In this document: piece by piece, positions 1 through 5,987 of the stretch
Numbering within the stretch: position 1 is the first letter of the stretch
Layout: the number at the start of each line of letters is the position of its first letter
NCBI GenBank assembly: GCA_005889395.1
Contig: VBFX01000253.1
Span: 1 to 11,154, forward strand
Reading direction: 5' to 3'
From: Chloroflexota bacterium
Lineage (GTDB): Bacteria > Chloroflexota > Dormibacteria > CF-121
Length of the DNA stretch: 11,154 nt
Position numbers and translations under genes: made by a program
Notes under the pieces: generated by a model
The model's database searches: none
What the model was told of the DNA's origin: nothing
The model's input: only the letters and a program-made list of their open reading frames with translations

Positions 1-643
1 TGGCGGCGACCAGCGCGCCAAAGAGGATGCACTTGATCTCGCCGCCAAAGAGGTCAACGAGTGTCCCTTGAGTGAAGAAGCTCGCGAGGAAAGCGCCCGG
101 GTTCACTCCAACGACCGCCACCGCGATGAAAAATCCGGAGAGCGTCGTGAAGGCGATCATCGGGACGTTGTAGAGCGCGGTCATCACCATCAGCGCCAGC
201 GCCCGCGGTACCACGATGAAGAGCACGTTGGAGAGACCCATCACGCTCAGCGCCTCGAGCTCTTGACGGACCTGGCGCGCGCCGAGGTCGGCGACGATGG
301 CAGTGCCGCTCACGGCCGCGATCATCAGTCCGGTCGCCACCGGCGAAAACTCGCGGATGTTCGCCATCACGGTGAAGCCGCCCAGCCGCCACTCGCTGCT
401 GGCGCCCCGGAAAAAATGCCCGGCCTCGAGCGAGACGATGATGCCCCAACCCACCCCCGTCAGCAGCAGCGGAATGAAATTCGCGGTCAGGATGAAGCGG
501 CACTGGTCGAAGAACTCCTTCCAGTAGAAAGGGCGGCGGACCGCCCCGCGCAGGGCCGCCCAGAAGAGCAGGCTCAACTCGCCAAGACCGGTCACGGAGC
601 GTTGCGCGCGTCTGATCACTGCGTCACCGGAGCCCGAATCCAT
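1..643 (-). CDS. MlaE/YrbE-family lipid ABC transporter permease (3' end off window)
   Basis: Read from the ATG at 643, the minus strand gives 214 open codons that run off the left edge, so the C-terminus is missing. The protein is hydrophobic, with membrane segments near residues 50-72, 100-117, 137-158 and 163-182. Residues 97-136 form the block typical of MlaE/YrbE permeases: REFSPVATGLM, then SGTAIVADLGARQV, then ELEALSVMG. In this family the permease sits in the inner membrane and, with an MlaF-type ATPase and MCE-domain proteins, moves phospholipids or other lipids across the envelope. No partner is visible; they may follow beyond the left edge. An in-frame TAG lies four codons upstream of the ATG (plus-strand 653-655), so 643 is the earliest possible ATG. 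GTG at 619 is an alternative start. A hairpin lies directly upstream. The family call is firm; the transported lipid is unknown. Confidence 0.85.
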   Translation of the reverse strand, partial: MDSGSGDAVIRRAQRSVTGLGELSLLFWAALRGAVRRPFYWKEFFDQCRFILTANFIPLLLTGVGWGIIVSLEAGHFFRGASSEWRLGGFTVMANIREFSPVATGLMIAAVSGTAIVADLGARQVRQELEALSVMGLSNVLFIVVPRALALMVMTALYNVPMIAFTTLSGFFIAVAVVGVNPGAFLASFFTQGTLVDLFGGEIKCILFGALVAA

Positions 644-646
644 CCA

Positions 647-663
647 GCCACCCTACGGGTGGC
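647..663. promoter_or_regulatory. Hairpin abutting the start of the lipid permease gene
   Basis: A perfect 7-bp stem (647-653 with 657-663) encloses a 3-nt loop. In the minus-strand mRNA it ends 3 nt before the ATG at 643, and its 3' arm, GGGTGGC, covers the only purine-rich stretch that could serve as ribosome binding site. It could limit translation, or it may indicate that translation starts further in. The structure is seen directly; its role is inferred. Confidence 0.35.
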
Positions 664-671
664 GGCTCACC

Positions 672-712
672 CATCCTTATAGTATTGTATACGCCTTTCC
701 CGACATTACCTT
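672..712 (-). promoter_or_regulatory. AT-rich putative promoter region for the lipid permease gene
   Basis: The stretch at about 672-692 is the only AT-rich patch of the divergent intergenic region. On the minus strand it contains two -10-like hexamers, TACAAT (689-684) and TATAAG (681-676), about 35-45 nt upstream of the permease ATG. No convincing -35 hexamer lies at the usual distance from either, so the exact promoter cannot be assigned. The call rests on composition and position. Confidence 0.3.
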
Positions 713-773
713 GACACCTGGATTCGTCATCGTCCGGTGCGGAGGGACGGGTCACGCCCGGGGAGCCCGCCGA

Positions 774-786
774 TGCTGTCACAGCA
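774..786. repeat. Perfect 13-bp palindrome TGCTGT-C-ACAGCA
   Basis: Two 6-bp arms (774-779 and 781-786) flank a single central C, 27 bp upstream of the first possible sigma-factor start codon. The size and symmetry suit a dimeric repressor or activator, but no second copy was noticed in this intergenic region. It could also fold as a small hairpin in the sigma-factor leader. It is a candidate operator only. Confidence 0.3.
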
Positions 787-813
787 GGCGCGGCGGCGGT
801 GCTTCCCTGATAG

Positions 814-1377
814 ATGCTGCAGATGCAGGCGTGGCGCCCGACCGTAACCCACGCGGCGTTGGGCACGATTAACCACCGCGTGCCCGATCCCTTCGAGCGG
901 TTGTTCCTCCAGGAATATCCGAAGGTGGTCGCCATCGCCTACCGGGTCCTCGCCGACCGGACGGCGGCCGAGGATGTCGCCCAGGAGGTCTTCCTCAAGT
1001 TCCACCGGAGTCACTCCCCCGACTCCGAGCGCGCCTCCGGGTGGCTCCATGCCGCCGCCGTCCATTCGGCGCTGAACGTGATTCGCGGCGACCGCCGGCG
1101 CGCGCAACGCGAGACCGCCCACGCGCTCGACCCGGCGAGGCCGGCGATCGCCAATCCGGAGCGCGTGGTCGAGGACGCGGAGCAGCGGCGGGAGGTTCGC
1201 CGCGCACTGCGGCGGCTGCCGGAGCGGACGGCGGCCGTCTTGATACTCCGACACAGCGGATTGAGCTACGCCGAGGTCGCCACCGCGCTCGGAATCAAGG
1301 TCGGAAACGTGGGAACGCTGCTGCGCCGGGCGGAAGAGGCCATGCGCAAGGAGGTACATCGTGCGACACCTGAGTGA
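814..1377 (+). CDS. ECF-family RNA polymerase sigma factor
   Basis: This 187-residue protein has the two-domain form of sigma-70 ECF factors. Sigma-2 spans about residues 27-93 and includes the region 2.2 signature DVAQEVFLKFHR (54-65) and a basic stretch RGDRRRAQR near 91-99. Sigma-4 spans about 123-183 with a helix-turn-helix, LSYAEVATALGI (150-161). It would direct RNA polymerase to a small stress or signal regulon. The gene overlaps the following anti-sigma gene by 17 bp, the usual arrangement for a cognate pair. The start is uncertain. ATG 814 directly follows an in-frame TAG but has no Shine-Dalgarno sequence, and the first 22 residues are not typical of the family. GTG 880 would give VPDPFERLF, a more usual N-terminus. 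The family is certain; the signal is unknown. Confidence 0.9.
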   Translation: MLQMQAWRPTVTHAALGTINHRVPDPFERLFLQEYPKVVAIAYRVLADRTAAEDVAQEVFLKFHRSHSPDSERASGWLHAAAVHSALNVIRGDRRRAQRETAHALDPARPAIANPERVVEDAEQRREVRRALRRLPERTAAVLILRHSGLSYAEVATALGIKVGNVGTLLRRAEEAMRKEVHRATPE

Positions 1378-2422
1378 CGGAACGCTGCGTCGGATCTACG
1401 ACGAGCCGCTGGCGTTGACGGCGGCGGACCAGGCGCACTTCGACGAATGCCCTGACTGCAAACCGCGGTTCGATGCGATCGCGAATGAGGCGCGCGCCAC
1501 GACGGCACTGTTGCGGGTACCGGTCTTCGAACCGCAATCCCACGCCGCGCTTTCGGTGGTGCAGGCGCGCATCACCCGAGAGGAAACCGCCCGGCCAGCC
1601 CGCTGGTATGAGCGGTGGCTCGATCGGACCTCGCCACGCTGGCGGCCGATGGCCACGCCGGCGGTCGCCATTCTGCTGGCGGTCGTTCTTCTCACCGGCC
1701 TCGGCGTCTCCGGCGTTGCCCAGAGTCTCATTCGCGTCTTCGAGCCCACGCAGGTCGCGACAGTCCAGGTCTCGCCCTCGGACTTTGCGCAGTCCGGTGC
1801 CCTGCTCGACTACGGGAATGTCAAGTGGCAACCCGAACAGCCCAAGCTGCAACAACTGACGGACGCCGCGGCGGCGCAGGTGCAGTCGGGGCTCCCGGTT
1901 CTCAGCCCGGCGTCTCTGCCGAAGGGGGTTTCCGGCCCGGTCAGCTATGGGGTGGTCTCCCACGCGACCGGATCATTGACGTTTGACGCGGCCCGCCTGC
2001 AAGCATCGGCAGCCAGGGCGGGGGTCAAGTTGAGCGCGATGCCGTCGAGCATCGACGGTAGCACCCTGATCGTCAACGGGGGCCCGGCATTGATCGAGGT
2101 GTGGGGCCTGGGAAGCACGACGGAAACCATGAACGTCCCGACACTCGTGATTGCGCAGACGCGCGTCCCAACCGTCGACTCCACTGGTGCCAGCACGGCG
2201 CAGCTCGAGGACTACCTGCTCTCGCAGCCGGGGGTGCCGCCGGGGCCTGGCGACGACGGAGTCGACGCAGGTCAATGGAACGCCGGCCGTGCTGATCAAG
2301 GCCGTGCTGGGTGCCGGCGTGGTCTGGGTGAAGAATGGCGTAATCTACGCGGTCGGTGGTCAGTTGACGCCCGACCAGGTGCTCGCCATTGCAACGTCCC
2401 TCCACTGATCGCATCGATCTGA
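1361..2422 (+). CDS. Membrane anti-sigma factor, zinc-finger type, frame-disrupted near its C-terminus
   Basis: The GTG start at 1361 is preceded by a near-perfect ribosome binding site, AAGGAGGT (1348-1355), inside the sigma-factor gene. The N-terminus carries the ZAS anti-sigma pattern H-x3-C-x2-C (H26, C30, C33), which in this family binds zinc and holds the sigma factor. One membrane segment lies at about 97-121, followed by a long presumably extracytoplasmic domain. The frame as it stands gives 353 residues, but after about residue 295 (LLSQPGVPP) it becomes arginine- and glycine-rich nonsense. The proper C-terminus (AVLIKAVLGAGVVWVKNG, then IYAVGG) lies one frame over and ends at 2408. 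The gene is therefore frame-shifted at about 2240-2250. From memory of related proteins, about 25 residues between QPGVPP and the VNGTP motif also seem to be missing. The sigma-binding and membrane parts are intact, so some function may remain. Confidence 0.82.
   Translation: MRHLSDGTLRRIYDEPLALTAADQAHFDECPDCKPRFDAIANEARATTALLRVPVFEPQSHAALSVVQARITREETARPARWYERWLDRTSPRWRPMATPAVAILLAVVLLTGLGVSGVAQSLIRVFEPTQVATVQVSPSDFAQSGALLDYGNVKWQPEQPKLQQLTDAAAAQVQSGLPVLSPASLPKGVSGPVSYGVVSHATGSLTFDAARLQASAARAGVKLSAMPSSIDGSTLIVNGGPALIEVWGLGSTTETMNVPTLVIAQTRVPTVDSTGASTAQLEDYLLSQPGVPPGPGDDGVDAGQWNAGRADQGRAGCRRGLGEEWRNLRGRWSVDARPGARHCNVPPLIASI
2248..2408 (+). pseudogene. Out-of-frame C-terminal segment of the anti-sigma factor
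   Basis: In the frame one base downstream of the anti-sigma frame, this stretch encodes LATTESTQVNGTPAVL, then VLGAGVVWVKNGVIYAVGG and QLTPDQVLAIATSLH, and stops with TGA at 2406-2408. It reads as an ordinary extracytoplasmic domain end and has no start of its own next to it. It is interpreted as the displaced tail of the preceding gene. Removing one base within GGGGCC at 2242-2247 would join the two frames and give a 348-residue protein. Confidence 0.65.
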
Positions 2423-2427
2423 ATCCG

Positions 2428-3354
2428 ATGGAGGCGGCCGATGCCGCCTCCCTGGCTGTCCACACGCAGGACCTGGCCAAGCGCTACGGGAAGACGGTCG
2501 CGCTCAGTGGCCTGACGATGAGCGTGCGGCGCGCCGAGGTGTTCGGATTCCTCGGGCCCAACGGCGCCGGAAAGACGACGGCCGTGAAGCTGCTGGTCGG
2601 CCTGGCACACCCGAGCGCCGGTGAGGCCTGGGTTCTTGGCGCGCCGGTCGGCGATCTGCAGACCCGGCGACGCCTCGGTTACCTGCCGGAGCTGTTCCGC
2701 TACCAGGGCTGGATGAAAGCGCGAGAAGTGCTGGGATTGCACTGCGAGCTTTCCGGCATGGCGCGCTCCGAATGGAAAGCCGAGATCGCCAGCGCCCTCG
2801 AGCTCGTCGGTCTCTCCGAAAGGGCGGACGACAAAGTGGAGGGCTTCTCCAAGGGTATGCAGCAGCGGCTGGGTCTCGCCGTCGCCTTGCTCGGCCGCCC
2901 CGAGTTGGTCCTGCTCGACGAGCCCACCTCGGCGCTCGACCCGGTAGGGCGTCACGACGTCCGCGAGATCATCCGCACCTTGAAGGCGCGCGGCACCGCC
3001 GTGTTTCTCAACTCGCACCTTTTGAGCGAAGTCGAACAAATCTGCGACCGCCTTGCCGTGGTTGACCACGGCCGCGTGATCGCGACGGGAACGATGGCGC
3101 AAATCCTCGGACAGGACGGCGCGGTTCGCGTCCGGGTGACGGGACTTCCAGCCGACGGCCGCGCCGGGCTCGGCGCGTTCGGAAGCCTCGAGGACGAGGG
3201 CGAATGGTTGACGTTCCGCGGCCTCGCCACCGATGGCGTGCCGCAACTCGTCGCGGAGATCGTCCGCCAGGGTGGCCGCGTGTACGCCGTGGAGCCGCGT
3301 CACGAGACACTCGAGGACCGGTTCCTGCAGCTGCTCAAGGAGCAGGATCAGTGA
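2428..3354 (+). CDS. ABC transporter ATP-binding protein (ABC-2 type exporter)
   Basis: From ATG 2428 this is a 308-residue ATPase of usual length. Seen in order: Walker A GPNGAGKTT (43-51), the signature FSKGMQQRL (140-148), Walker B VLLDEP (161-166) and the switch histidine in NSHLLSE (H197). The SKGMQQR form of the signature is common in ATPases paired with ABC-2 permeases that export drugs, lipids or polymers. It should sit on the cytoplasmic face and power the permease encoded next; the stop overlaps the permease GTG by 4 bp (GTGA, 3351-3354). TTG 2389 would extend the protein by 13 residues into the anti-sigma gene. ATG 2428 is preferred because it avoids that overlap, though its own Shine-Dalgarno is poor. 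The position after the sigma/anti-sigma pair suggests control by that pair. The substrate is unknown. Confidence 0.88.
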   Translation: MEAADAASLAVHTQDLAKRYGKTVALSGLTMSVRRAEVFGFLGPNGAGKTTAVKLLVGLAHPSAGEAWVLGAPVGDLQTRRRLGYLPELFRYQGWMKAREVLGLHCELSGMARSEWKAEIASALELVGLSERADDKVEGFSKGMQQRLGLAVALLGRPELVLLDEPTSALDPVGRHDVREIIRTLKARGTAVFLNSHLLSEVEQICDRLAVVDHGRVIATGTMAQILGQDGAVRVRVTGLPADGRAGLGAFGSLEDEGEWLTFRGLATDGVPQLVAEIVRQGGRVYAVEPRHETLEDRFLQLLKEQDQ

Positions 3355-3719
3355 CGCAGGTCCTCACGATCGCGCGGCTGACCATCCTCGAGGCATCGCG
3401 CCGCAAGCTCTTACTGGCCCTTGGCATCCTGACCATCGTCGTCGTCGTGCTCACCAGCTGGGGCTTCAGCCGGCTGCCGACGATGAGCGGTGTGACCCCC
3501 GCCGAGGTTCGGCTGGCGTCGTCGCAGCTGACCATCCTGGTCGCCTTCATGTTCAGCGGCGTGCTCGCGCTCGGGTCGACGCTGGTGGCGGCGCCGAGCA
3601 TTGCCAGCGATATCGAGTCAGGGATCGCGCTCGCGATCCTGCCGCGGCCGATCCGCCGCAGCCAGCTCCTCATGGGCAAATGGCTGGGGCTGGCGTTGCG
3701 GCGGAAGGGATCGTCTTGA
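3351..3719 (+). CDS. ABC-2 type permease, N-terminal fragment (split gene)
   Basis: The GTG start at 3351 overlaps the ATPase stop and follows AAGGAG (3338-3343). The product is 122 residues with membrane segments at about 18-38 and 59-82, and then ILPRPIRRSQLLMGKWLGLAL, a loop and helix start typical of ABC-2 permeases. At about residue 116 the frame runs into RRKGSS and TGA (3717-3719). The rest of the permease continues in another frame, so this is the first half of a broken gene. From memory of the family, about 30-35 residues of the third membrane region that should follow GKWLGLAL are absent from every frame. The lesion is therefore more likely a short deletion than a single-base error. 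Without the second half this fragment is unlikely to form a channel. Confidence 0.7.
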   Translation: MTQVLTIARLTILEASRRKLLLALGILTIVVVVLTSWGFSRLPTMSGVTPAEVRLASSQLTILVAFMFSGVLALGSTLVAAPSIASDIESGIALAILPRPIRRSQLLMGKWLGLALRRKGSS

Positions 3720-4093
3720 TGACGCTCGCCCTTCTGCTGAGTACGCGCCTGGCGCCGATGACCGGCGGTGTGATCGCCCTGGTGCTCTTCTTCGTCGCCT
3801 GGATCGGTGGCATCGCGCTCGCGATCGGCCAGGGATTCGCCAACGACACCATCATCAACATCGGCGTCGGCAGCCGGTTGCTGATCCCGACCGACGGGCT
3901 CTGGCACGGAGCGATCTTCTATCTGGAGCCGACAGACTTCCTTGCTGCTGCCCGCGCCGCGGGGCGCGCGCGAGCTGGGAATCCGTTCTTTGCCGACCAG
4001 CCACCGCCGGTTGTCTACATCGCCTGGGTGGTCGGGTGGCTGGCCGCGGTCGTTGGGTTGGCCAACTGGAGCTTCGCGAAGAGAGACCTCTAG
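3719..4093 (+). CDS. ABC-2 type permease, C-terminal fragment (split gene)
   Basis: The ATG at 3719 overlaps the stop of the N-terminal fragment (TGATG, 3717-3721) and gives 124 residues. Homology-like sequence starts slightly upstream in the same frame (AAEGIVL, from about 3699), which shows that this is a continuation and not an independent gene. Membrane segments lie at about 14-37 and 98-118, and the protein ends in SFAKRDL, a common style of ABC-2 permease C-terminus. The TGATG overlap could allow re-initiation, so the two halves might both be made, but the apparently missing helix between them argues against a working transporter. The gene is probably a recent pseudogene or an assembly error. 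Gene boundaries are clear; functional status is not. Confidence 0.6.
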   Translation: MTLALLLSTRLAPMTGGVIALVLFFVAWIGGIALAIGQGFANDTIINIGVGSRLLIPTDGLWHGAIFYLEPTDFLAAARAAGRARAGNPFFADQPPPVVYIAWVVGWLAAVVGLANWSFAKRDL

Positions 4094-4230
4094 GCGAGCG
4101 TTCGGTCGCCGGGGCTTCGGATCGGGCGAAGCGTCAATCCCTGGATCAGCAGCGCCGCGGCCCGTCCAGCCAGCGTGGCAGCCGCGATCAGGACCGGAGT
4201 GACGACCACTTTGAGCAGCAAGCTGGCCAA
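4090..4230 (-). pseudogene. Possible small membrane-protein ORF or gene remnant, convergent to the permease
   Basis: On the minus strand, from a TTG at 4230 to TAG at 4092-4090, there are 46 codons ending mostly in G or C. They encode a hydrophobic helix (LLLKVVVTPVLIAAATLAG), a second short hydrophobic stretch and a polar tail (SPGDRTLA). An in-frame TAG a few codons upstream of the TTG and the lack of a clear ribosome binding site leave no better start. The helix looks like the first membrane segment of a larger membrane protein, so a truncated remnant is plausible. Its stop overlaps the permease stop on the other strand. No family can be named, and it could be chance in GC-rich DNA. Confidence 0.3.
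4114..4132. terminator. Weak hairpin after the ABC permease
   Basis: GCTTCG (4114-4119) pairs with CGAAGC (4127-4132) around a 7-nt loop, about 20 nt past the permease stop. There is no T-run, so it is at best a weak terminator of the sigma/ABC operon. It also lies inside the possible small minus-strand ORF. Confidence 0.22.
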
Positions 4231-4264
4231 CGGGCTGTAACCTAGGGAGGGGCTCTAACGGCCA

Positions 4265-4293
4265 TTGACTTAGGTTCTCGACGAACGTACATT
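4265..4293 (+). promoter_or_regulatory. Putative housekeeping promoter of the pyrimidine-degradation operon
   Basis: TTGACT (4265-4270) is 17 bp from TACATT (4288-4293); they match the sigma-70 -35 and -10 consensus at 5/6 and 4/6 positions. The pair lies 43 bp upstream of the NCS1 permease start. Within the spacer, GTTC-TCGAC-GAAC (4274-4286) is a short inverted repeat that could be an operator overlapping the promoter. A strong ribosome binding site, AGGAGG (4325-4330), follows, 6 nt before the ATG. Confidence 0.5.
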
Positions 4294-4336
4294 TAGCTCG
4301 CCAAATCGGCGACCCGGAACTCACAGGAGGGGAAAA

Positions 4337-5923
4337 ATGGGAGTTGCGACCTACACGCCTCCGGCGCAGCGAATCGGGGAGGAGCTCGTCTATCCCGACG
4401 GCCGGCACGAGCTGGCGGACGACTCGGCGATCCGGAACAGCCCACTCTACAATGGCGACCTCGCCCCGGTGCCGATCAAAAGGCGCACCTGGACGACCTA
4501 TAACTACATGGCGCTCTGGATCGGGATGGCGCACAACATCCCGACGTATCTGCTGGCGTCAGGACTTGTTGCGCTAGGCATGGCCTGGTACCAGGCGATC
4601 CTGACGATCGCGCTGGCGAACATCATCGTCCTGATTCCGATGCTGGCGAACAGTCACGCCGGCACCAAGTACGGTATCCCATACCCCGTCTTCGCCCGGG
4701 CATCGTTTGGTGTCTTTGGCGCCAACGTTGCCGCGCTACTCCGGGCAGGGGTGGCATGCGGCTGGTTTGGCATCCAGACCTGGATCGGGGGTGGCGCGCT
4801 CTACGCTCTGAGCGGAAAGCTCTTCGGAGCCGGCTGGACGAACTCGGCGATGGTCGCCGGGCAGCACTGGACGCTCTGGCTGAGCTTCGCGGTTTTCTGG
4901 GTGATCAACATCTTCATCATCATGCGCGGGATGGATGCCGTCCGGCGCTTCGAAAACTGGGCTGCGCCTTTCGTGCTGGTCGTGGCGCTCGGCCTGCTCG
5001 CCTGGATGGTTGGTCAAGCCGGCGGTTTCGGCCCGATCCTCAGCGAGCCCGGTAAGGTCGGTTGGGGCAGCAACTTCTGGCTGGTCCTTTTCCCGCCCGC
5101 GCTGATGGGGATGATCGCGTTCTGGTCGACTCTCTCATTGAACATGCCCGATTTCACCCGTTTCGGCAAGAGCCAGCGGGCGCAGGCGCTCGGTCAAATC
5201 CTCGGGTTACCCACCACCATGACGCTCTTCCCGCTGGTGGCGGTGCTAATCACCGCCGCCACGCAGAAGGTGTACGGCGCACCGATCTGGGACCCGGTTG
5301 CGCTGACCGCCAAGTTCGACAACCCGCTGGTCGTCATCTTCGCGCTATTCACGCTGGCGGTCGCCACGCTTTCGGTTAATGTCGCGGCCAACATCGTCAG
5401 CCCGTCCTACGACTTCTCGAACGTGATCCCGAAGCTGATCAGCTTCCGCACCGGCGGGTTGATCACCGGCGTCCTCGGGATCGTGATCCAGCCCTGGAAT
5501 CTGCTCGCGAACCCCAACGTCTATATCTTCACGTGGCTTGGCTTCTACGGCGGCGCCCTCGGTGCTATTGCGGGGGTGCTGATCGCCGACTACTGGTTCA
5601 TGCGGAACACGAGCCTGAAGCTCGGCGACCTCTATCGGGTCGAAGGCCAGTATCGTTACTCAGGTGGCTTCAACTGGCGAGGCCTGGTCAGCCTGGTGGT
5701 AGGAGGCGTACTCGCCGTGGGTGGCGCCTACTCGACACCAGGCAACGGTCCGTTCCCGAAGGGCGGCATCATCGGTCCGCTCTACAGCTGGTTCCCCTTC
5801 CACGTCTATGACTACAGCTGGGTCGTTGGCCTGGTGGCAGCGTTCATCTGCTACCTGGCGCTCTCGGCTCTCTTCCCGGCGGCTGCCGCTCGGCGGCGCC
5901 CGCAGGCTGTGGCGGCGACCTAA
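4337..5923 (+). CDS. NCS1-family nucleobase/hydantoin:cation symporter
   Basis: This 528-residue membrane protein has the hallmarks of the NCS1 family (Mhp1 hydantoin, PucI allantoin and related uracil/cytosine permeases). These include HAGTKYGIPYPVFARASFG (107-125), GWFGIQTWIGG (142-152), FWSTLSLNMPDFTRFGK (262-278) and SVNVAANIVSPSYD (346-359). By comparison with Mhp1 as remembered, W143 and Q147 match Trp117 and Gln121, W263 matches Trp220 and N348 matches Asn318, all substrate-contacting positions. About twelve membrane helices are expected. It would bring a pyrimidine base, dihydropyrimidine or hydantoin into the cell with Na+ or H+. It heads the operon and has its own promoter and ribosome binding site. 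It is slightly longer than Mhp1, with extra hydrophilic ends. The family is certain; the exact substrate is inferred from the genes that follow. Confidence 0.93.
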   Translation: MGVATYTPPAQRIGEELVYPDGRHELADDSAIRNSPLYNGDLAPVPIKRRTWTTYNYMALWIGMAHNIPTYLLASGLVALGMAWYQAILTIALANIIVLIPMLANSHAGTKYGIPYPVFARASFGVFGANVAALLRAGVACGWFGIQTWIGGGALYALSGKLFGAGWTNSAMVAGQHWTLWLSFAVFWVINIFIIMRGMDAVRRFENWAAPFVLVVALGLLAWMVGQAGGFGPILSEPGKVGWGSNFWLVLFPPALMGMIAFWSTLSLNMPDFTRFGKSQRAQALGQILGLPTTMTLFPLVAVLITAATQKVYGAPIWDPVALTAKFDNPLVVIFALFTLAVATLSVNVAANIVSPSYDFSNVIPKLISFRTGGLITGVLGIVIQPWNLLANPNVYIFTWLGFYGGALGAIAGVLIADYWFMRNTSLKLGDLYRVEGQYRYSGGFNWRGLVSLVVGGVLAVGGAYSTPGNGPFPKGGIIGPLYSWFPFHVYDYSWVVGLVAAFICYLALSALFPAAAARRRPQAVAAT

Positions 5924-5943
5924 ACTCGAGATCGATCGAGCTG

Positions 5944-5969
5944 GAGCCCCGACCTCGCGGCCGGGGCTC
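5944..5969 (+). terminator. Intercistronic hairpin between the NCS1 permease and the LLM oxidoreductase
   Basis: GAGCCCCG (5944-5951) pairs perfectly with CGGGGCTC (5962-5969) around a 10-nt loop, in the largest gap (64 bp) of the operon. Only TAGCCTTTC follows, so it is a weak or partial terminator, or an RNA-processing or stability element. It could lower expression of the enzyme genes relative to the permease. Confidence 0.4.
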
Positions 5970-5987
5970 TAGCCTTTCAGGAGATCA

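Noticed and set aside
711..739. A perfect TTGACA on the plus strand that could be a -35 element for the sigma gene
   Set aside because: At 17-19 bp spacing there is only GC-rich sequence with no -10-like hexamer, so a promoter cannot be supported.
3717..3721. The TGATG junction as a genuine start of a second permease subunit
   Set aside because: Family-like sequence in the second frame begins about 20 bp before this ATG and a membrane helix seems to be missing, so a broken gene is more likely; it is kept as an alternative in the annotation.
3335..4534. A 399-codon minus-strand open frame across the permease, the gap and the NCS1 start
   Set aside because: It has no recognisable domains or ribosome binding site, and it crosses two coding regions and a promoter of the other strand.
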